A stretch of DNA of 35,325 nt, taken from the NCBI GenBank assembly GCA_016930295.1, contig JAFGHE010000266.1, forward strand, positions 1 to 35,325, written 5' to 3'. Both the position numbers and the translations under genes were made by a program. Numbering within the stretch: position 1 is the stretch's first letter; the number at the start of each line of letters is the position of its first letter. The notes below the pieces were generated by a model that searched no databases, had not been told where the DNA came from, and saw only the letters and a program-made list of their open reading frames with translations. This document shows positions 31,949 to 35,325 of this stretch, in pieces. The stretch is from Sedimentisphaerales bacterium. GTDB lineage: Bacteria > Planctomycetota > Phycisphaerae > Sedimentisphaerales > SM23-30.

Positions 31949-33559
31949 ATGAAAGCCCGGGAACCATCATGGTATGATGAGGATGTCCAGGAATTCTGGT
32001 CCGGGCGTGTTTGCCCCCCTCAGCGCTTAGCCGTCTCCAGAGCCGGGATGGTAGCCACCCAGCATTATCTGGCCACGGAAGCGGGAGTTAGGATATTAGA
32101 AGCAGGCGGTAATGCCGTGGATGCCGCGGTGGCGGCGGCATTTGCCCTGGGTGTGTGTGAGCCCGCGGCATCAGGCCTGGGAGGTCAGACCATGATGCTT
32201 ATCCATTTGGCCCCCAAACGGCGCACGTTTGCTCTGGACGGATCATCACGCGCACCCAACCGGACGTCAAAAGAAGTCTTATCCAGTGAAAGTCGTCTGC
32301 GCGGCTATAAAGCAACCACAGTACCCAGTACGCCGGCGGTCCTGGATTACTCCTTAAAACGCTATGGTTCTATGCGATTGGACCAGGTTTTGACCCCGGC
32401 CATTGAATATGCTAAAAATGGTTATGTAATCAGCGATCTGCAGCACAAGTTGTTTCGGCGAGTATCGGCACATTTAAAGCGGTACAGTACGGTCGGCTTG
32501 TTTCTTAAAAACGGGAAACGACTGTATCGGGTGGGCGAGCATTTTCGCCAGCCCATATTGGCCGTCACCCTGGAGCGTCTGGCTGAGTTTGGGATTCATG
32601 ATTTTTATCGTGGCCGGATTGCACAGATGATCCATAAGGATATGGAACAGAATGATGGCTTGTTGCGTGAAGACGATCTGGCTCAGATTCCACTCCCCAT
32701 TGAAAGACGGCCCATCACCTGTCATTTCGAAGGTATGCGGATATTTACCTTTCCGCCCCCGGGCGCCGGGCGAACTTTGATCGAGATGTTTAATATTATC
32801 AGCCAGTTCCCCCGAAAATTGAGAAAATTTGATACGCCCCGGGGCGCCTTGCTGCTTGCGAATGTTATTCAGCAGGCCTTTCGTGACCGTCGTGACCGGC
32901 CGTTTGATCCAAATTTTTATGCCCAGGTGACCAAACGCAAGATGCTGAGCCCGGACTATGCCAAAACCGTGGCGCACACCATACGCCGGCAGATTCGCAC
33001 CCAGGGTGAAACCACCCATTTGTCCGTCATGGATAAACAGGGTAATGTCGTGGCCCTGACCCAGTCGATTGAACGGATTTTTGGCTCTTGTGTGGCCACG
33101 GCAGAACTGGGATTTCTGTATAATAATTATATGACCGCCTTTGAGGATGAGAATAACCGGCATCCTTATTACCTGCGTCCCAACGCCGTGCCTTGGGCCA
33201 GTGTCGCGCCTACTATTATTTTTAAGGGGCCCACCCCCTGGCTGGCCATAGGTTCTCCCGGCAGTGAACGTATCGTGAGTTCGATATTTCAGGTTATTCT
33301 TCGACTGAACGATCAGACTGCATATGCGGCTGTGGATGCGCCACGCCTGCATTGTTCTTTTGATGGCGTTGTCTCTCTGGAATCGTCCCGTATGCGAGAT
33401 GATATTCCGTTGATTCTGGAGAAAAAAGGATTCCAGATCAAGCCCCGGGACGCATATTCCTTTTATCTGGGGTGTGTCCAGATGGTTATGCACGAGAATG
33501 ATACCTTTATCGGAGTGGCGGATCCGCGCCGGGACGGTTCGGCCATGGGCCCGAAATGA
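31949..33559 (+). CDS. Gamma-glutamyltranspeptidase-family protein, cytoplasmic form
   Basis: 536 residues from the ATG at 31949, 4 bases after the previous stop with AGGGG upstream; an ATG at 31928 overlapping the previous gene is possible. It is an Ntn-hydrolase that cleaves itself before a Thr, then transfers or hydrolyses acyl groups. Marks: VSRAGMVATQHYLATEAGVR, EAGGNAVDAAVAAAFALGV, GLGGQTMML and the processing site ETTHLSVMDKQGNVVALTQS (nucleophile Thr355), FGSC, LYNN and GSPGSERI. There is no signal peptide, whereas most bacterial GGTs are exported. Where E. coli GGT reads DFREMAP with Arg114 binding the glutamyl carboxylate, this protein reads DGSSRAP, so the acyl group recognised may not be gamma-glutamyl. 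It shares 4 bases with the next gene. Confidence 0.9.
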   Translation: MKAREPSWYDEDVQEFWSGRVCPPQRLAVSRAGMVATQHYLATEAGVRILEAGGNAVDAAVAAAFALGVCEPAASGLGGQTMMLIHLAPKRRTFALDGSSRAPNRTSKEVLSSESRLRGYKATTVPSTPAVLDYSLKRYGSMRLDQVLTPAIEYAKNGYVISDLQHKLFRRVSAHLKRYSTVGLFLKNGKRLYRVGEHFRQPILAVTLERLAEFGIHDFYRGRIAQMIHKDMEQNDGLLREDDLAQIPLPIERRPITCHFEGMRIFTFPPPGAGRTLIEMFNIISQFPRKLRKFDTPRGALLLANVIQQAFRDRRDRPFDPNFYAQVTKRKMLSPDYAKTVAHTIRRQIRTQGETTHLSVMDKQGNVVALTQSIERIFGSCVATAELGFLYNNYMTAFEDENNRHPYYLRPNAVPWASVAPTIIFKGPTPWLAIGSPGSERIVSSIFQVILRLNDQTAYAAVDAPRLHCSFDGVVSLESSRMRDDIPLILEKKGFQIKPRDAYSFYLGCVQMVMHENDTFIGVADPRRDGSAMGPK

Positions 33560-34242
33560 TGAAATTACCTGTTCTTATTTCAGTGCCTCATGCCGGCCTG
33601 TCGGTCCCGCCGGAACTGGCCGCTCTTAATAGACTGACTGAACAGGAGATTCGTAAAGATGGCGATGAGGGAGCAGACGAAATTTATGATATCAGAGACC
33701 ATGTTCAGGCATGGCTCACGACCGATGTGGCTCGGGCTTTTGTGGATGTGAATCGCCCCCGGGATGATTTCCGAAAGGATGGTGTGGTGAAAACCCATAC
33801 CTGCTGGGATATCCCGATCTACACAAGCCCTTTGGCCCCGGAGATAGTTGATATTCTGCTGGATAAATATTATGATCCATATCATGCCGAACTGACCCGG
33901 CTTAGGGGTGGCGTCAAATTTGGCATTGATTGCCATACCATGGCGGCTCAGGCGCCGCCGGTGGCTCCCGATCCTGGTCAGAAACGGCCGCTGGTATGTC
34001 TGAGCAATGCTGGTGATATTTTTCCGGACGAATGGCTCAATCTGATGAAAGTTTTTTTTCAAGAGGCATTTCAGGCGGGAATTTTGTTGAATCATCCCTT
34101 CAAAGGAGGGTATATTATAAGCAGGCATGGTCTGGAAATGCCCTGGCTCCAGGTAGAACTGTCACGATCGGACGAAATGGATAATATGCAGAAAAAGGCC
34201 AGATTCCTGGAGGCGATAGAAAAATTTTGCATGGCCATATAA
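33556..34242 (+). CDS. N-formylglutamate amidohydrolase-family protein
   Basis: 228 residues. Family blocks with likely zinc and catalytic residues: ISVPHAG (His12), VDVNRPRDD (64-71), GIDCHTMA (His127), LNHPFKGGYIISRHG (His180, His191) and LQVELSR (Glu201). The family removes formyl or acyl groups from amino acids and peptides; HutG in histidine breakdown is the known member, but no other hut gene is near. It overlaps the GGT-family gene by 4 bases (ATGA) and is followed after 18 bases by the kinase gene, so its job is likely tied to the ATP-grasp/GGT-like genes. Substrate unknown. Confidence 0.92.
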   Translation: MMKLPVLISVPHAGLSVPPELAALNRLTEQEIRKDGDEGADEIYDIRDHVQAWLTTDVARAFVDVNRPRDDFRKDGVVKTHTCWDIPIYTSPLAPEIVDILLDKYYDPYHAELTRLRGGVKFGIDCHTMAAQAPPVAPDPGQKRPLVCLSNAGDIFPDEWLNLMKVFFQEAFQAGILLNHPFKGGYIISRHGLEMPWLQVELSRSDEMDNMQKKARFLEAIEKFCMAI

Positions 34243-34260
34243 AAGCTGGAAACCGGATAG

Positions 34261-35325
34261 ATGGAACAGAAAACCAGAGCGTTATCAATTAAAAAGTTAT
34301 CTCTTCGCCGGCGGAGCCGTCTGGGTAAATACCGGCTGGAGAGTCGGCTGGGGACCGGGGGGTATTGCGAGGTTTGGAAGGCCAAGGATACTATCGAAGG
34401 CATTTATGTCGCACTGAAAATACCGCTGATCAACAGCCGGGGCCAGCGGGATAATCAGACGCTCCTGAAAGAAGTCAAACTGGTATCCCAGTTGCGCCAT
34501 CCCAATATACTCCCGGTCAAAAATGCGAATATTATTAACGGGTATGCCGTTATGGCAACGGAAATCGGGCGTAAGACCCTGGATGACTGTTCCCGGCCCA
34601 TGTCCGTCAAACGGATCGTTAATATCATTTCCCAGGTATTGTCTGCCCTGGCCTATGCGCACCAGCATCGGGTGGTTCATTGTGATGTAACGCCCGCGAA
34701 CATATTCCTGTTTCCGAACGACCAGGCTCTGCTGGGTGATTTCGGGATCGGCCTGGAAATGAAGGGCCGGCTGGTGACGGTGGATGAGTTTGGTACTCCC
34801 GGCTACGTGGCGCCGGAACAGGCCTATGGAAAGCCCACCTATCGCAGCGATTGTTTTGCGGTTGGTCTGATCCTGTATGAATTTCTCTCCGGCGTCCTGC
34901 CGCACTGGCCCTATCGCTGGCCGTTCAAGGGCCACGATCGATTAAAACAGCGGACCAATCTGGAGATGACCCGTTTCCTGCATCAGGCCCTGATGATTGA
35001 GCCGGAGCGACGGTTCGCCAATGCGGAGGAGATGCTCACAGCCTTTCATGATGCTTTGACACCCGGAATCCTGAAGAAGCTTTCCATTCAGGTTCCCCGC
35101 CGGAAAATTAAAGACTGGCAGCAGCTCCGGCGTGATGCGTTTATCAATCGGTATCGACGGGTGTTTACTCATTTTTCACCCTGTGTCAAATGTGGCGAGC
35201 CGATAGCCGAAAGCATGACCTATTGTCCGTGGTGCGGTACCGACCGGAATCGTTTTGATAAACGGACCTCGCTGGATTATATCTGTACCCGATGTAAAAA
35301 AGGGATATTGCCGGAATGGCATTAT
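34261..35325 (+). CDS. Ser/Thr protein kinase with C-terminal zinc ribbons, 3'-truncated by window edge
   Basis: At least 355 residues, open to the last base. Kinase domain about 24-280: Gly loop LGTGGYCEVWKAKD (30-43), VALK Lys53, catalytic loop HCDVTPANIF (140-149) with Asp142 and Asn147, DFG as GDFGIGL (159-165), GTPGYVAPEQA (178-188). The usual HRD Arg is Cys141, so it is a non-RD kinase, but the catalytic residues are intact. After the domain come VKCGEPIAESMTYCPWCG with Cys308, Cys311, Cys322 and Cys325 (a zinc ribbon) and a second Cys pair (342, 345) starting another. No TM segment in the visible part. It is the last visible gene of the ATP-grasp group and may regulate it, or be independent. 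Confidence 0.93.
   Translation, partial: MEQKTRALSIKKLSLRRRSRLGKYRLESRLGTGGYCEVWKAKDTIEGIYVALKIPLINSRGQRDNQTLLKEVKLVSQLRHPNILPVKNANIINGYAVMATEIGRKTLDDCSRPMSVKRIVNIISQVLSALAYAHQHRVVHCDVTPANIFLFPNDQALLGDFGIGLEMKGRLVTVDEFGTPGYVAPEQAYGKPTYRSDCFAVGLILYEFLSGVLPHWPYRWPFKGHDRLKQRTNLEMTRFLHQALMIEPERRFANAEEMLTAFHDALTPGILKKLSIQVPRRKIKDWQQLRRDAFINRYRRVFTHFSPCVKCGEPIAESMTYCPWCGTDRNRFDKRTSLDYICTRCKKGILPEWHY

Noticed and set aside
32474-33493. 339-codon antisense frame inside the GGT-family gene
   Set aside because: The sense strand has clear GGT motifs over the same span; the antisense translation shows no domain.
34297-34935. 212-codon antisense frame under the kinase
   Set aside because: The plus-strand reading has all kinase motifs (Gly loop, HCD, DFG, APE) and is open to the window end.

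Overview
The window looks like a chromosomal segment of a Planctomycetota bacterium, most likely class Phycisphaerae (Sedimentisphaerales-like). The grounds are large exported proteins mixing LamG, right-handed beta-helix, RCC1, leucine-rich and pre-peptidase domains with dockerin-like Asp-rich C-terminal ends, a lone pseudopilin with an FTLVE prepilin motif, two adjacent clpP genes, and moderate GC. This is a family-level inference; there is no rRNA or marker phylogeny here. I see no phage, integrase, transposase or CRISPR.

Region 1 (1-6589) holds exported proteins: the 3' part of a LamG/beta-helix surface protein, a pseudopilin, and, convergent with it, a trypsin-like secreted protease with two N-terminal PPC-like domains. 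Region 2 (6744-11951) is mostly housekeeping: pyk with a clear terminator, a cysteine-hydrolase homologue that has lost its cysteine, trmB, a small membrane-anchored protein and a degenerate aldo/keto reductase. Region 3 (12167-16824) is a tandem pair of paralogous exported proteins. The first carries 13 full RCC1 repeats that the second lacks, and the second has a one-base frameshift in its C-terminal module. Region 4 (17231-24923, all minus strand) carries a lipoprotein, clpP-clpP-tig, tRNA-Gly(GCC), a GT9 glycosyltransferase, mnmA, an HExxH protein and a two-TM protein.

Region 5 (25125-35325, all plus strand) is the most interesting. A HEAT-like lipoprotein is followed by an anti-sigma-type HATPase kinase, a STAS protein with an intact phosphorylatable DSSG motif, and mlaE-mlaF-mlaD with 1-nt overlaps. 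This looks like a lipid (MCE/Mla) transporter whose MlaB-like STAS subunit could be phosphorylation-switched. It is followed by an ATP-grasp ligase fused to a degenerate M20 peptidase-like domain, a gamma-glutamyltranspeptidase-family enzyme without signal peptide, an N-formylglutamate amidohydrolase-family enzyme and a Ser/Thr kinase with zinc ribbons. I read these four as a candidate undescribed peptide/amide metabolic pathway.

The intergenic regions carry several repeat families. One is an 81-bp element with 10-bp complementary ends, present twice about 17 kb apart, each time just upstream of a start codon and in the same orientation relative to that gene (pyk and the HATPase gene). Others are a 44-bp palindromic repeat (two copies), cacgaat-type inverted arms, and purine-rich ggcacagagg-type repeats on both sides of mlaD. 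Repeat identities, promoter spacings and motif positions were counted by hand.
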